Below, in pieces: positions 17,372 through 24,791 of a DNA stretch of 24,791 bases. Position numbers and translations under genes: made by a program. Location: positions 1 to 24,791 of the forward strand of contig DEWM01000112.1 of assembly GCA_002363635.1 (NCBI GenBank). The letters run 5' to 3'. The stretch comes from Caryophanales bacterium UBA3210 (lineage in GTDB: Bacteria; Bacillota_I; Bacilli_A; RFN20; CAG-449). Every line of letters starts with the position of its first letter. The stretch's first letter is position 1. The notes under the pieces were generated by a model. It was not told the origin of the DNA. It searched no databases and saw nothing but the letters and a program-made list of their open reading frames with translations.

Positions 17372-18277
17372 TTATAAATTCTTATAATTAACGAAATTGA
17401 TTTTGATATAGTCTTTTAATTTATCTTTACCAATTTTGCGCGAAATAATTTTGGCGACTTCATCAACTTTAAGTGACGCTCCTAGAGGAATAGTAACGCC
17501 CAACGCTGCACTCATTGCATCTATTTCATCTAAAAATATTGATCTAGCAATAATTGATGAAACCGCAACAGAAGGGTAATATGTTTCGCCTTTAGTTTTA
17601 AAGGTAATATTAGTATTTACAATTTGTTTTTGATTTTGTAAATATGAATAATATTTATCGACATCACAGAATTGATCAACAAAGCAAGGTTCATTTCCAA
17701 CTTTGTTTCTTACTTTAAGTAAAGCGTTGTTATGTAATAATGCTTTAATTGAATTCATTGTTTGACCTAATTCAATTTGTTCATTATATTTTGTATTTGG
17801 ACATACTTGTTTAATATAGATAACTTCTTCCATTAATTTTGGCGCGATTTCTTTTATTTTTTTATCAGTCAATCTTTTAGAGTCATCTACTCCAAGTCTT
17901 CTTAAATAATCTAGTTGAGAAGCTTTTACATAGGAAGCAACAACTACTACTGGGCCAAAGAAATCTCCAGTACCTACTTCATCACTTCCGATTTGATCAT
18001 CTAAATATAACCATTCTGCTTTTAGTTTATGCTTAGATACATTTAACGAGGCATTTTCATCCCAAATATGAGATTCATTTAATGCGGAAGGACCATTAAA
18101 AAGGGCCTTTAGGCCTTTAGAAGATGAATAGATAGTAATTACTACATCATCTATAGTTTTTGCTTGCCAAAGAATGTAATTTTCAGGTTTAGAAGATCCT
18201 TCTATCTTTGAAGAAGCATAGAATTCATCCATTTTCTTTAATGTCTCATTAGTAATTTTTAATGTAACTGATGCCAT
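17372..18277 (-). CDS. rnhC: Ribonuclease HIII
   Basis: This enzyme cleaves the RNA strand of RNA/DNA hybrids. Numbered from the chosen start, residues 1-75 form the TBP-like N-terminal domain typical of HIII (MASVTLKITNETLKK). The catalytic domain begins with IGSDEVGTGDFFGP, giving D99 and E100, followed by GVDDSKRL (D131/D132) and FVDQF (D201). The Asp-Glu pair and Gly-Thr-Gly spacing distinguish it from RNase HII. I start it at 18277, because GAGGTTAG lies just upstream and MASVTL matches the family start; the longer frame to 18304 adds nine atypical residues. Length is 301. It is divergent from mutS2, whereas in Bacillus the two lie on the same strand. Confidence 0.94.
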   Translation of the reverse strand: MASVTLKITNETLKKMDEFYASSKIEGSSKPENYILWQAKTIDDVVITIYSSSKGLKALFNGPSALNESHIWDENASLNVSKHKLKAEWLYLDDQIGSDEVGTGDFFGPVVVVASYVKASQLDYLRRLGVDDSKRLTDKKIKEIAPKLMEEVIYIKQVCPNTKYNEQIELGQTMNSIKALLHNNALLKVRNKVGNEPCFVDQFCDVDKYYSYLQNQKQIVNTNITFKTKGETYYPSVAVSSIIARSIFLDEIDAMSAALGVTIPLGASLKVDEVAKIISRKIGKDKLKDYIKINFVNYKNL

Positions 18278-18360
18278 AACTAACCTCAAATATAAGTATA
18301 TCAAAAAATAAATATATATAAATATATTTTTCTTTGCTAAAATAGTAACGGTAAAAGATT
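18278..18360. promoter_or_regulatory. Divergent promoter region rnhC / mutS2
   Basis: On the plus strand TGcTAAAAT (18335-18343) is a good extended -10 box for mutS2, with a very short leader. On the minus strand TATACT (complement of 18295-18300) could serve rnhC, but its -35 is poor. The middle is an almost pure A/T tract with TATATATA. Confidence 0.45.
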
Positions 18361-20664
18361 ATGAAAAATATTTATAGCACATTAGAATTTGATATCGTTA
18401 AAAAGCAAATAGAACAATACGCGAAAACTGAAAGAGCATTACGTCTTATTCGTGAACTTCAAATGTTTGACGATGAAGAAGAATTAAAAGATGAACTAGG
18501 TTACCTAGATGAAATGATCTCTTATACAGTTAAATATCGCGCTTTATCTATTTACCCACATAATGATATCTACGTACAAATTAAAGGTTTAGAAAAAGAT
18601 TCAATTGGTTCAATTGAACTCTTTTACCAAGTCTCATCTTTACTTGGTAATATTGAAGAAATTAAAGAAGCTTCACCTAAAGATGATAAATATCCTCGTA
18701 TTATGGCACTTATTTCTTCTATGGTCGAAATTCCTTCTTTAAAAAATCAAATTGATAGAATTATTACTCCTTCTTTAGAAGTAAGTGATAATGCATCAAG
18801 CACTTTAAGAACTATTAGAAACCAAATTAGAAATGAACAGAATTCTCAAAGTAAGATTATTGGTTCTTTATTATCTAGATATAAAGATGTCTTAAATTCT
18901 GATAAATATACTTTTAGAGATGAAGCATATGTTCTTCCAGTTAAGGCTACCAATAAGAATTCAGTCTCAGGTATTGTTGTTGATGAATCTGATTCAGGCC
19001 TTACTGTCTTTATTGAACCTACAGAAATCCTTGAATCAAATTCAAAGATTGCGCGTTTAAAAGAAAAAGAATTTGAAGAAATTCAAAAGATTTTAGCAGA
19101 ATTATCTAGTTATACTATTCGTTATTCAACAGAAATTTTACTTGATTTAGATTTAATTTCTAAAATAGATTTCTTACTTGCAAAAGCTCATTATGCTCTT
19201 GAAATTAATGGTGAAGTTGCTTCTTTAACTGATGAAAGAAAGATTATGTTAAAGAATGCTAGACACCCTTTAATTGATAAAAAGAAAGTGGTTGCAAACT
19301 CCTTCTTCCTTGATAAAGAGAAGATTATGGTTATTTCTGGTCCTAATGCAGGTGGTAAGACAGTTGCGTTAAAAGTTATTGGCTTACTTGTTTTAATGAA
19401 CCAGTGTGGACTTGCTCTTCCTACTAGTGAAAAAGCAACATTATGTTATTTTGATAATATTTATGTTGATATGGGTGATAACCAATCATTACTTGATAAC
19501 TTATCTACTTTCTCAGGCCACATTAAGAATTTAACTGAAATTATTGATTCGATTACTGATAAATCATTAGTAATTCTTGATGAACTTGGAACTGGTACTT
19601 CTCCTTTAGAAGGTGAAGCTCTAGGGGTAGGGGTTATTGAACATTTACATGAGCTAGGATGTTTTGGTATTTTTACTTCTCACTATGAAGGGTTAAAGAA
19701 TTTCGCTCTTGAACATGATTATATTCTTAATGCTTCTATGGCCTTTGATGAAGAAAATATTTCTCCTACATACCATTTAAGACTTGGAGTAGCAGGTAAA
19801 TCATATGGTATTGCCCTTGCAACTCGTATGAATTTAAATCATGATGTTTTATCTAAAGCTCAAGTATATTTAGATGAAAAAGTAAAGACTGATAAAGATA
19901 TTACTTTACAAGCTCTTAACCAAAAGTTAGAAGAAAACGAAGGTATTCGTTATGAACTTCAAAAAGCTCAAGAAGAAATTGAAAAACAAAAACATCATTT
20001 AGATAATGAAATTGAAAAATATAAACGTCTTGAAAATAAGATCTTCTTAGATTCAGAAAAGAAGAAGGATGAATTAATTAAGGATGCTAAAGAACAAATT
20101 GATGCGATTGTTGAAGAGATGAAGCAAAAAGAAAACTTCAAATTACATGAAGTTATCGGCGCTAAAAAGAAACTTGATGATTTATCTTCTAAGGAAGAAG
20201 ATGAAGAAGAAGCAACAATTACTATTAATGTCGGTGATAATGTAAGAATGATTGATTCAGATATTTCTGGTAAGGTCATTAAGTTAAAAGGTGAAAATGT
20301 CACTTTACTTACTGATAGAGGAATGAACTTAAATGTTAAATTAAATCAATTACAACATTATGTACCTAAGGCTAAAAAGAAACAAAATATGTTTGTTTCT
20401 GGATTTAGAACCATGAAGAGCGTACCTCTTGAATGTAATATTGTTGGAGAATATGTTGAAGAAGGTATTCAAATCGTTGATAAATATCTTGATGACTGTG
20501 TTTCAGTTCATTATAAAGAATGCCGTATTATTCACGGACATGGTACTGGTAAATTAAGAGAAGCAGTCCATAAATATTTAGATACTCGTAAAGATATTAA
20601 ATCATATCGTTTAGGCGGTATGGGAGAAGGTGGAGTAGGGGCAACAGTTGTTTACTTCAAATAA
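18361..20664 (+). CDS. mutS2: MutS2 ATPase / Smr-domain protein
   Basis: A 767-residue cytoplasmic protein. It has a core and lever region without the MutS mismatch-recognition domain, then an ATPase with Walker A GPNAGGKT (327-334) and Walker B VILDELGTG with D407 and E408. A long Glu/Lys-rich coiled coil follows (about 510-610), and a C-terminal Smr domain with HGHGTGKLR (725-733). MutS2 proteins act on branched DNA and, in Bacillus, on collided ribosomes. The usual Smr LDLR motif is LECN here (690-693), losing Asp and Arg, while the HGxGxG motif is intact. The ATG at 18361 agrees with the family N-terminus (YSTLEFDIVKKQI). uvrC follows 8 bases later and is probably co-transcribed. Confidence 0.95.
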   Translation: MKNIYSTLEFDIVKKQIEQYAKTERALRLIRELQMFDDEEELKDELGYLDEMISYTVKYRALSIYPHNDIYVQIKGLEKDSIGSIELFYQVSSLLGNIEEIKEASPKDDKYPRIMALISSMVEIPSLKNQIDRIITPSLEVSDNASSTLRTIRNQIRNEQNSQSKIIGSLLSRYKDVLNSDKYTFRDEAYVLPVKATNKNSVSGIVVDESDSGLTVFIEPTEILESNSKIARLKEKEFEEIQKILAELSSYTIRYSTEILLDLDLISKIDFLLAKAHYALEINGEVASLTDERKIMLKNARHPLIDKKKVVANSFFLDKEKIMVISGPNAGGKTVALKVIGLLVLMNQCGLALPTSEKATLCYFDNIYVDMGDNQSLLDNLSTFSGHIKNLTEIIDSITDKSLVILDELGTGTSPLEGEALGVGVIEHLHELGCFGIFTSHYEGLKNFALEHDYILNASMAFDEENISPTYHLRLGVAGKSYGIALATRMNLNHDVLSKAQVYLDEKVKTDKDITLQALNQKLEENEGIRYELQKAQEEIEKQKHHLDNEIEKYKRLENKIFLDSEKKKDELIKDAKEQIDAIVEEMKQKENFKLHEVIGAKKKLDDLSSKEEDEEEATITINVGDNVRMIDSDISGKVIKLKGENVTLLTDRGMNLNVKLNQLQHYVPKAKKKQNMFVSGFRTMKSVPLECNIVGEYVEEGIQIVDKYLDDCVSVHYKECRIIHGHGTGKLREAVHKYLDTRKDIKSYRLGGMGEGGVGATVVYFK

Positions 20665-20672
20665 GGATAAAA

Positions 20673-22433
20673 ATGATAAATACAGAGATTGTTAGAGCCA
20701 AAATTGAACTCTTAAGTACTAAACCTGGTGTTTATCTTATGAAAAATAGTGAAGGTACTATTATTTATGTAGGTAAAGCTAAGTCATTAGTTAAGAGAGT
20801 AAAACAATACTTTACTCGTCCTCAAGAGGGTAAAGTTTTAAGAATGGTTCGAGAAATCGCTGACTTCGATACTATTGAAACTACTTCTGAAAAAGAAGCA
20901 TTGTTACTGGAAATTAATTTAATTAGACAACATTATCCTAAATTTAATATTTTACTTAAAGATGGTAAATCTTATCCTTTTATCGCACTAAAAAGAAAAG
21001 ATGATCCATATTTAAAAATTGCTTATAAAGATAATGATAAGAATTTTAAATATTTTGGTCCTTATCCTTCTTCTAAAGCAGTTTATTCTACTATCGATTT
21101 ACTTAATAAATTATATCCATTAAGAAAATGTCGTACTTTAAAAAAAGAACCTTGTATGTATTATCATCTTGGTCAATGTCTTGCTCCTTGCATTCATAAA
21201 ATTTCAAAAGAAGAATATGAGCCTTTAATTAATGAAATTACTTCTTTCTTAAATGGAGATAATTCAAGAATTAAAGCAAGTACTGAAGCAAAGATGAAAG
21301 AAGCTTCTGAAAATTTAGAATTTGAAAAAGCCTTAGAATATAAAAATATCATTGATGGTATTAATGAAATTAATAAAAAACAGGCTATCATGATGGAAGA
21401 TAAGACGGATAGAGATGTTATTGCAACTTCTACTAGAGATAACTATATGTCTATTTGTATTGTCACTTATAGACATGGGGTATTACTTGGCAAAGACTTG
21501 CATGTAGTTGAGGCTTTTGATGAACAAAATGAACAATTAGAAGATCTAATCTTCCAATATTATTCAACTCATCATGTACCTAAAGAAGTTATTGTACCTA
21601 CTGAAGAATTAGCATCTGATTTATCCTATTTATTAGATGCGAAAGTTATTTCCCCTTCTAGAGGTAAGAAGAAAGATATGCTTTTAATTGCGTTAGAAAA
21701 CGCTAAAAAAGGATTAGATGAACATTTCTTAACGGCAAGACTAGAAGATGATAATTTAGCATTACTTGAAGAACTTGGTTCACTTTTACATATTAAGACT
21801 CCTTTAAGAATTGAATTATTTGATAACTCTCATATTCAAGGAGCATATGCAGTAGGCGCGATGGTTGTCTTTATAAACGGAGAAAAGGCACCAGGAGAAT
21901 ATCGTAAATACAACATCAAAGAATCTGATGGTAAAGACGATTTAAAATCAATGGAAGAAGTCTTAACTAGAAGATATACTCGTTTAATAGTAGAAAATAG
22001 ACCTTTACCAGATTTAGTTATCGTTGATGGAGGTCAAAACCAAATGAATGTAGCGTTAGAAGTAATGGATAACTTAGGCTTATCTATTCCTATCGCAGGT
22101 TTATATAAAAACGATAAACATCAAACTAATGGTTTAATGTATAACGAAGAGATGTATCCTTTAGATCATAAGAGTAAGCTCTTCTTGATGCTTGTTAGAA
22201 TGCAAGATGAAGTCCATAGATTTGCCATTACTACCCATAGAAATAAAAGATCTAAAGGCTTAACTAATTCTTTTTTAGATGATATTAAAGGACTTGGTAA
22301 AAAACGTCTTGAAGTTCTACTTAAAACTTATCCTACTTTAGATGATTTAAAGAAAGTAAGTATTGAAGAATTACAGACTATTGTACCTTTAAATATTGCC
22401 CAAGAAATTAAAAATAAAGTTGAAAAAATGTAA
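20673..22433 (+). CDS. uvrC: UvrABC excinuclease subunit C
   Basis: This subunit makes both incisions in nucleotide-excision repair after UvrA/UvrB damage recognition. The N-terminal GIY-YIG nuclease has PGVYLM with Y21, IIYVGKAK with Y32, R42, and EALLLE with E80. Cysteines C153, C161, C169 and C173 form the family's Fe-S-type cluster. A UVR domain (ENLEFEKALEYKNII, about 211-225) contacts UvrB. The RNase H-like nuclease has IELFDNSHIQG with D384 and VIVDGGQNQ with D452. A C-terminal helix-hairpin-helix pair (LDDIKGLGKKRLEVLL) binds DNA. Its 586 residues are a normal, complete length. AAGGAT precedes the ATG. It is the last gene of the mutS2-uvrC unit and ends at a terminator. uvrA and uvrB are not in the window. 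Confidence 0.97.
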   Translation: MINTEIVRAKIELLSTKPGVYLMKNSEGTIIYVGKAKSLVKRVKQYFTRPQEGKVLRMVREIADFDTIETTSEKEALLLEINLIRQHYPKFNILLKDGKSYPFIALKRKDDPYLKIAYKDNDKNFKYFGPYPSSKAVYSTIDLLNKLYPLRKCRTLKKEPCMYYHLGQCLAPCIHKISKEEYEPLINEITSFLNGDNSRIKASTEAKMKEASENLEFEKALEYKNIIDGINEINKKQAIMMEDKTDRDVIATSTRDNYMSICIVTYRHGVLLGKDLHVVEAFDEQNEQLEDLIFQYYSTHHVPKEVIVPTEELASDLSYLLDAKVISPSRGKKKDMLLIALENAKKGLDEHFLTARLEDDNLALLEELGSLLHIKTPLRIELFDNSHIQGAYAVGAMVVFINGEKAPGEYRKYNIKESDGKDDLKSMEEVLTRRYTRLIVENRPLPDLVIVDGGQNQMNVALEVMDNLGLSIPIAGLYKNDKHQTNGLMYNEEMYPLDHKSKLFLMLVRMQDEVHRFAITTHRNKRSKGLTNSFLDDIKGLGKKRLEVLLKTYPTLDDLKKVSIEELQTIVPLNIAQEIKNKVEKM

Positions 22434-22463
22434 AAAAGAAGATTTGAAAAAATTCTTCTTTTT
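22434..22463 (+). terminator. Terminator after uvrC
   Basis: AAAAGAAGA (22434-22442) pairs with TCTTCTTTT (22454-22462), with the loop TTTGAAAAAAT. A near copy lies at 23458-23488. A TTGAAA (22445) and TATAAA (22468) pair with 17-base spacing overlaps it and could be an extra promoter. Confidence 0.7.
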
Positions 22464-22482
22464 ATTATATAAAAAGAACAAA

Positions 22483-22532
22483 TTGTCAAGATTTGAAATG
22501 TTTGTGACAAAAATATACATTTGTATTATAAA
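22483..22532 (+). promoter_or_regulatory. Promoter with inverted repeat, first oxidoreductase
   Basis: GTGACA (22504-22509) and TATAAA (22527-22532) are 17 bases apart, and each differs from consensus at one base. An inverted repeat TTGTCA (22483-22488) / TGACAA (22505-22510) has its right arm on the -35 box, so it could be a regulator site. This is inference. Confidence 0.55.
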
Positions 22533-22550
22533 CTAAAAGGAGATAATAAT

Positions 22551-23450
22551 ATGAATGTTGGTTTAATTGGTTTAGGCAGATTATCACATAACTACTATAA
22601 AGGTTTAACTGATAATAAAAACTTCAATTTAGTCGCGGTATGTGATAAGGATGAAGAGGCTGTAGGAAGGAAGATTTATAAAGATGTACCTTTCTATAAT
22701 TCATTCTTTGACATGGTACATAATGTACATCTCGATTATGCATTAGTCGCAACACCTGAATTTACTCATTATGGTATTGTTAAATTCTTGCTCGAAAATA
22801 ATATTAATGTCATTGTAGAAAAGCCTCTTGAAATGGAAAAACAGAAAAGAGAAGAATTACTTGCTTTAGCAGAAAGAAATAATCTTGTCTTAAGAGTTTT
22901 ATACCATTATCAATATGCAGAAGAAGTTCTTCAATTTGATAAATTGTTTGATAAAAAGAAAATTAATAAAATTAAAGTCTTAATTAATAATGCTTATTCT
23001 TCTGATGGACTTAATTTAGATCCACAGTTCTATTCTTTACATGGATGTTATATCGATGCTGGTATCAACGTCTTAAGTATGCTTGAAAAGTGGTTACCAC
23101 TTGAAGAAGTAGAATTAGTAGATAGAAAGTTTATTTCTGCAGAAAACGTAAAAGAACCTATTTATGCAAAATTAGATTTAATCGTAGATAAAGTTCCAGT
23201 AGAGATTGAAATTGATTGGAGAATCCATAGTAATGAGAAGATTACTCATATGGTATATGAAGGAAAACCATTAGAAATCAATCATACAAAACAAGAAATT
23301 AAATACGATGGTAAAGTACATAATTTTGATGAGATGGAAAGATTAACTCGTCATTACTATAACTTCTTTAAACTATTTGATGGCAAATCAAATCTTAATG
23401 AAGTAAGAAAAGTTTATCAGGTCATCAATAAATTTGATTCTAATAATTAA
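22551..23450 (+). CDS. Gfo/Idh/MocA-type oxidoreductase, copy 1
   Basis: A 299-residue protein. The N-terminal Rossmann fold starts at once with VGLIGLG (residues 3-9) and has LVAVCDKD at the end of strand 2. The family EKP signature is VIVEKPLE with K91. The C-terminal alpha/beta domain contains GCYIDAGINVLSM (165-177), where many members have D-x-G-x-H. N173 replaces the usual His, so substrate chemistry is uncertain. Members reduce or oxidise sugars, inositol or biliverdin with NAD(P). The ATG at 22551 with AAAGGAG 8 bases upstream is the start; an in-frame TTG at 22521 lies in the promoter. It is followed by a terminator and then a paralogue. Family is sure, substrate unknown. Confidence 0.87.
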   Translation: MNVGLIGLGRLSHNYYKGLTDNKNFNLVAVCDKDEEAVGRKIYKDVPFYNSFFDMVHNVHLDYALVATPEFTHYGIVKFLLENNINVIVEKPLEMEKQKREELLALAERNNLVLRVLYHYQYAEEVLQFDKLFDKKKINKIKVLINNAYSSDGLNLDPQFYSLHGCYIDAGINVLSMLEKWLPLEEVELVDRKFISAENVKEPIYAKLDLIVDKVPVEIEIDWRIHSNEKITHMVYEGKPLEINHTKQEIKYDGKVHNFDEMERLTRHYYNFFKLFDGKSNLNEVRKVYQVINKFDSNN

Positions 23451-23457
23451 TATTAAT

Positions 23458-23488
23458 AAAAGAAGAGTTTGAAAAAATTCTTCTTTTT
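23458..23488 (+). terminator. Terminator after oxidoreductase copy 1
   Basis: AAAAGAAGA (23458-23466) pairs with TCTTCTTTT (23479-23487), with a T run. It is almost identical to the terminator after uvrC, including the loop and the ATATTATAAAAAG that follows. Confidence 0.7.
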
Positions 23489-23512
23489 ATATTATAAAAA
23501 GAGGGTATATAG

Positions 23513-23530
23513 GCATTTGCAATGCTTTTT
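23513..23530 (+). terminator. Small hairpin with T run before copy 2
   Basis: GCATT-tgc-AATGC followed by five T. It may be a second terminator or an attenuator in the leader of copy 2. TTGCAA (23517) with TACTAT (23540) at 17-base spacing also makes it a possible promoter. The stem is only 5 bp, so the call is weak. Confidence 0.35.
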
Positions 23531-23572
23531 AATTGGTGTTACTATTTTTTTAATAAGTAAAGGAAATATATT

Positions 23573-24478
23573 ATGAACGCAGGACTAATCGGTTTAGGAG
23601 ATTTATCTCTAAAATACGTTAAGGGCCTTGCTCTTAACAATTTTTTTTATCTAGTCGCAGTATCTGATAATAATAAAAATGCTGCAGGACGATTATCTTA
23701 CCCTGAACAAAGATATTATGAATCATATAAAGAGATGATAGAGGAAGAAAATCTAGACTACGTAATTATTTGTAGTCCTCTTTCGTTACGCTTTGAAGAG
23801 GCTCGTTATGCTTTAGAACATAACGTCAATGTCATATGCGAAAGTCCTTTATCAACTTCAAAAAAAGAAATTGATGAATTAATGAATTTAGCAAAAAAGA
23901 AAAACTTAGTATTTAATACTATTTATCATTTCCAAAATGGTGAAGAAGTAAGACAATTTAATAAATTATTTGATCCTAGAAAGATTCAACGAATTGAGGT
24001 AAATATTAATAATCCTTATTCTAAAGATGGATTAAATATAGATGATAATAAATTAGATTTAAAAGGATGTTATTTAGATTCTGCGGTCAATATTTTAAGT
24101 ATGATTAAATTATGGCTCCCATTTAATTCTGTCAAATTAGTAAATAGAGAATTTGTAAATGCTAAAAATGATGATGCACCTGTATATGCTAAAGTAAATT
24201 GCCTTATCGACAATATTCCAGTTGTCTTTTCTATTGACTGGAGAGAAGACGTTGATAATAAAGTCACATATTTAACATATGATAATAAACCTTTAACTAT
24301 TTATCATTCTTCTCAAGAAATTATTTATGGAGATTGGAAATACACTTTTAACGCGATGGATAGATTAACTCGTCATTACTATAATTATTTTTCATCATTT
24401 GATGGATTATCTAATTTTGAAATGACTAAAAAAATCCATGAAGTTTTATTTAAATTTGATCCAAATAATCAACAGTAA
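23573..24478 (+). CDS. Gfo/Idh/MocA-type oxidoreductase, copy 2, catalytic Lys lost
   Basis: A 301-residue paralogue of the preceding gene, alignable along its full length by eye. The Rossmann start AGLIGLG and LVAVSDNN are kept. The hallmark EKP is ESP here (E90, S91, P92), so the lysine that normally positions substrate and cofactor is missing. The second-domain motif is GCYLDSAVNILSM with N173, again lacking His. Shared blocks include DRLTRHYYN near the C-terminus and IDWR. AAGGA about 8 bases before the ATG serves as ribosome site. No stops or frameshifts break it, so it is maintained, perhaps as a binding or regulatory partner of copy 1, or with altered catalysis. These roles are inference. 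Confidence 0.85.
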   Translation: MNAGLIGLGDLSLKYVKGLALNNFFYLVAVSDNNKNAAGRLSYPEQRYYESYKEMIEEENLDYVIICSPLSLRFEEARYALEHNVNVICESPLSTSKKEIDELMNLAKKKNLVFNTIYHFQNGEEVRQFNKLFDPRKIQRIEVNINNPYSKDGLNIDDNKLDLKGCYLDSAVNILSMIKLWLPFNSVKLVNREFVNAKNDDAPVYAKVNCLIDNIPVVFSIDWREDVDNKVTYLTYDNKPLTIYHSSQEIIYGDWKYTFNAMDRLTRHYYNYFSSFDGLSNFEMTKKIHEVLFKFDPNNQQ

Positions 24479-24551
24479 TTAATAAAAAATTAGATTAATT
24501 ATTTTCAAGTGATTAATATTAAAAAATATTTTAAAAATAATAAAAAAATAT

Positions 24552-24580
24552 TTGCTTTAGAATGTCAGTTGTTATATTAT
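24552..24580 (+). promoter_or_regulatory. Probable tRNA promoter
   Basis: TTGCTT (24552-24557) and TATTAT (24575-24580) are spaced by 17 bases. Transcription would start only a few bases before the tRNA. The rest of the 24479-24551 gap is A/T-rich, with a weak AATTAAT/ATTAATT hairpin after the oxidoreductase stop. Confidence 0.5.
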
Positions 24581-24589
24581 AACTATGCT

Positions 24590-24666
24590 GGCCTTGTAGC
24601 TCAGCTGGATAGAGCAACTGCCTTCTAAGCCGTAGGTCTGGCGTTCGAATCGCCACAAGGTCACCA
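24590..24666 (+). tRNA. tRNA-Arg (anticodon UCU)
   Basis: A full cloverleaf of 77 bases with encoded CCA. The acceptor stem is GGCCTTG/CAAGGTC (one G-T pair), discriminator A. The D arm is GCTC/GAGC with loop AGCTGGATA. The anticodon loop CTTCTAA gives TCT, reading AGA and AGG. The variable loop is AGGTC and the T arm TGGCG-TTCGAAT-CGCCA. The anticodon stem ACTGC/GCCGT contains one T-C mismatch (29-41). AGA is the dominant Arg codon in the surrounding genes, so this should be a major tRNA. Confidence 0.95.
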
Positions 24667-24678
24667 TTTATAAAAAAT

Positions 24679-24709
24679 AAATCTCTGAAATTAATCAGAG
24701 ATTTTTTTT
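24679..24709. terminator. Bidirectional terminator after tRNA-Arg
   Basis: AAATCTCTGA (24679-24688) pairs with TCAGAGATTT (24695-24704), followed by T to 24709. On the minus strand the hairpin is followed by TTTATTTTTT, so it also suits the converging gene. Confidence 0.88.
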
Positions 24710-24791
24710 GTTATCCTTACTTAAATATCTAACAAAGAAGAAATTAATAACATGTAATGCTATAACACTTAAGTTTAATAAATAGTATTTA
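24695..24791 (-). CDS. C-terminal tail of a probable membrane protein
   Basis: The only open minus-strand frame at the window end gives 31 residues: KYYLLNLSVIALHVINFFFV, then RYLSKDNKKNL and a TGA stop. A hydrophobic stretch of about 20 residues with a basic tail suggests a last membrane helix with a cytoplasmic end. The stop lies inside the bidirectional terminator. The fragment is too short for a family call, and chance openness in A/T-rich DNA is possible. Confidence 0.45.
   Translation of the reverse strand, partial: KYYLLNLSVIALHVINFFFVRYLSKDNKKNL

Noticed and set aside
18278..18304. Longer start of RNase HIII
   Set aside because: The extra MIYLYLRLV is not family-like, and a GAGG ribosome site precedes the inner ATG at 18277.
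22521..22550. TTG start extending oxidoreductase copy 1
   Set aside because: It overlaps the -10 region, and AAAGGAG lies between it and ATG 22551, where the Rossmann fold starts.
1..24791. Mycoplasma genetic code (TGA = Trp)
   Set aside because: TGA ends the metallopeptidase gene in a typical ATGA overlap, and Trp is TGG at conserved sites throughout.
1..24791. CRISPR array, insertion sequence or prophage
   Set aside because: No spaced short direct repeats, transposase motifs or phage genes were seen in any frame.

Overview
The window comes from a very AT-rich, low-G+C Gram-positive genome. TGA ends real genes (for example the first complete gene) and Trp is encoded by TGG, so the standard bacterial code applies rather than the Mycoplasma code. 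The ileS-lspA-rluD order, a T-box leader on ileS, RNase HIII beside mutS2, and strong Shine-Dalgarno sites point to Bacilli or a Mollicutes-related lineage that kept the standard code. I cannot name the species. Most Arg codons are AGA, and a tRNA-Arg(UCU) is present.

Layout. (1) 1-1689: a partial DUF523 gene on the minus strand, divergent from a two-gene unit (YgjP-like metallopeptidase and SpoU/TrmH rRNA methyltransferase) that ends in two terminators. (2) About 1690-3700: an accessory island with a type IV toxin-antitoxin pair (AbiEi/AbiEii) of visibly higher G+C. Tandem inverted repeats lie in front of it and a decayed winged-helix gene tail lies behind it. (3) 3779-8817: a T-box-controlled operon ileS-lspA-rluD plus a small membrane protein. 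(4) 8819-17367: one 8.4-kb gene for a 2787-residue repetitive, beta-rich exported protein of unknown function, with an 18-bp perfect palindrome over its likely -10 box. (5) 17372-22463: rnhC (minus) divergent from mutS2-uvrC, a DNA-maintenance cluster. (6) 22483-24500: two tandem Gfo/Idh/MocA-type oxidoreductase paralogues, each preceded by a near-identical terminator. The second has lost the hallmark lysine. (7) 24552-24791: tRNA-Arg(UCU), a bidirectional terminator, and the tail of a probable membrane-protein gene on the minus strand.

The housekeeping genes serve translation (ileS, rRNA methylation, pseudouridylation, tRNA), lipoprotein maturation (lspA) and DNA repair (rnhC, mutS2, uvrC). 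The parts most likely to be new are the giant repeat protein with its palindromic promoter and the diverged oxidoreductase pair. The AbiE island is a recognisable defence/addiction module with its own probable operator. G+C statements and repeat alignments were made by eye; no database search was run.
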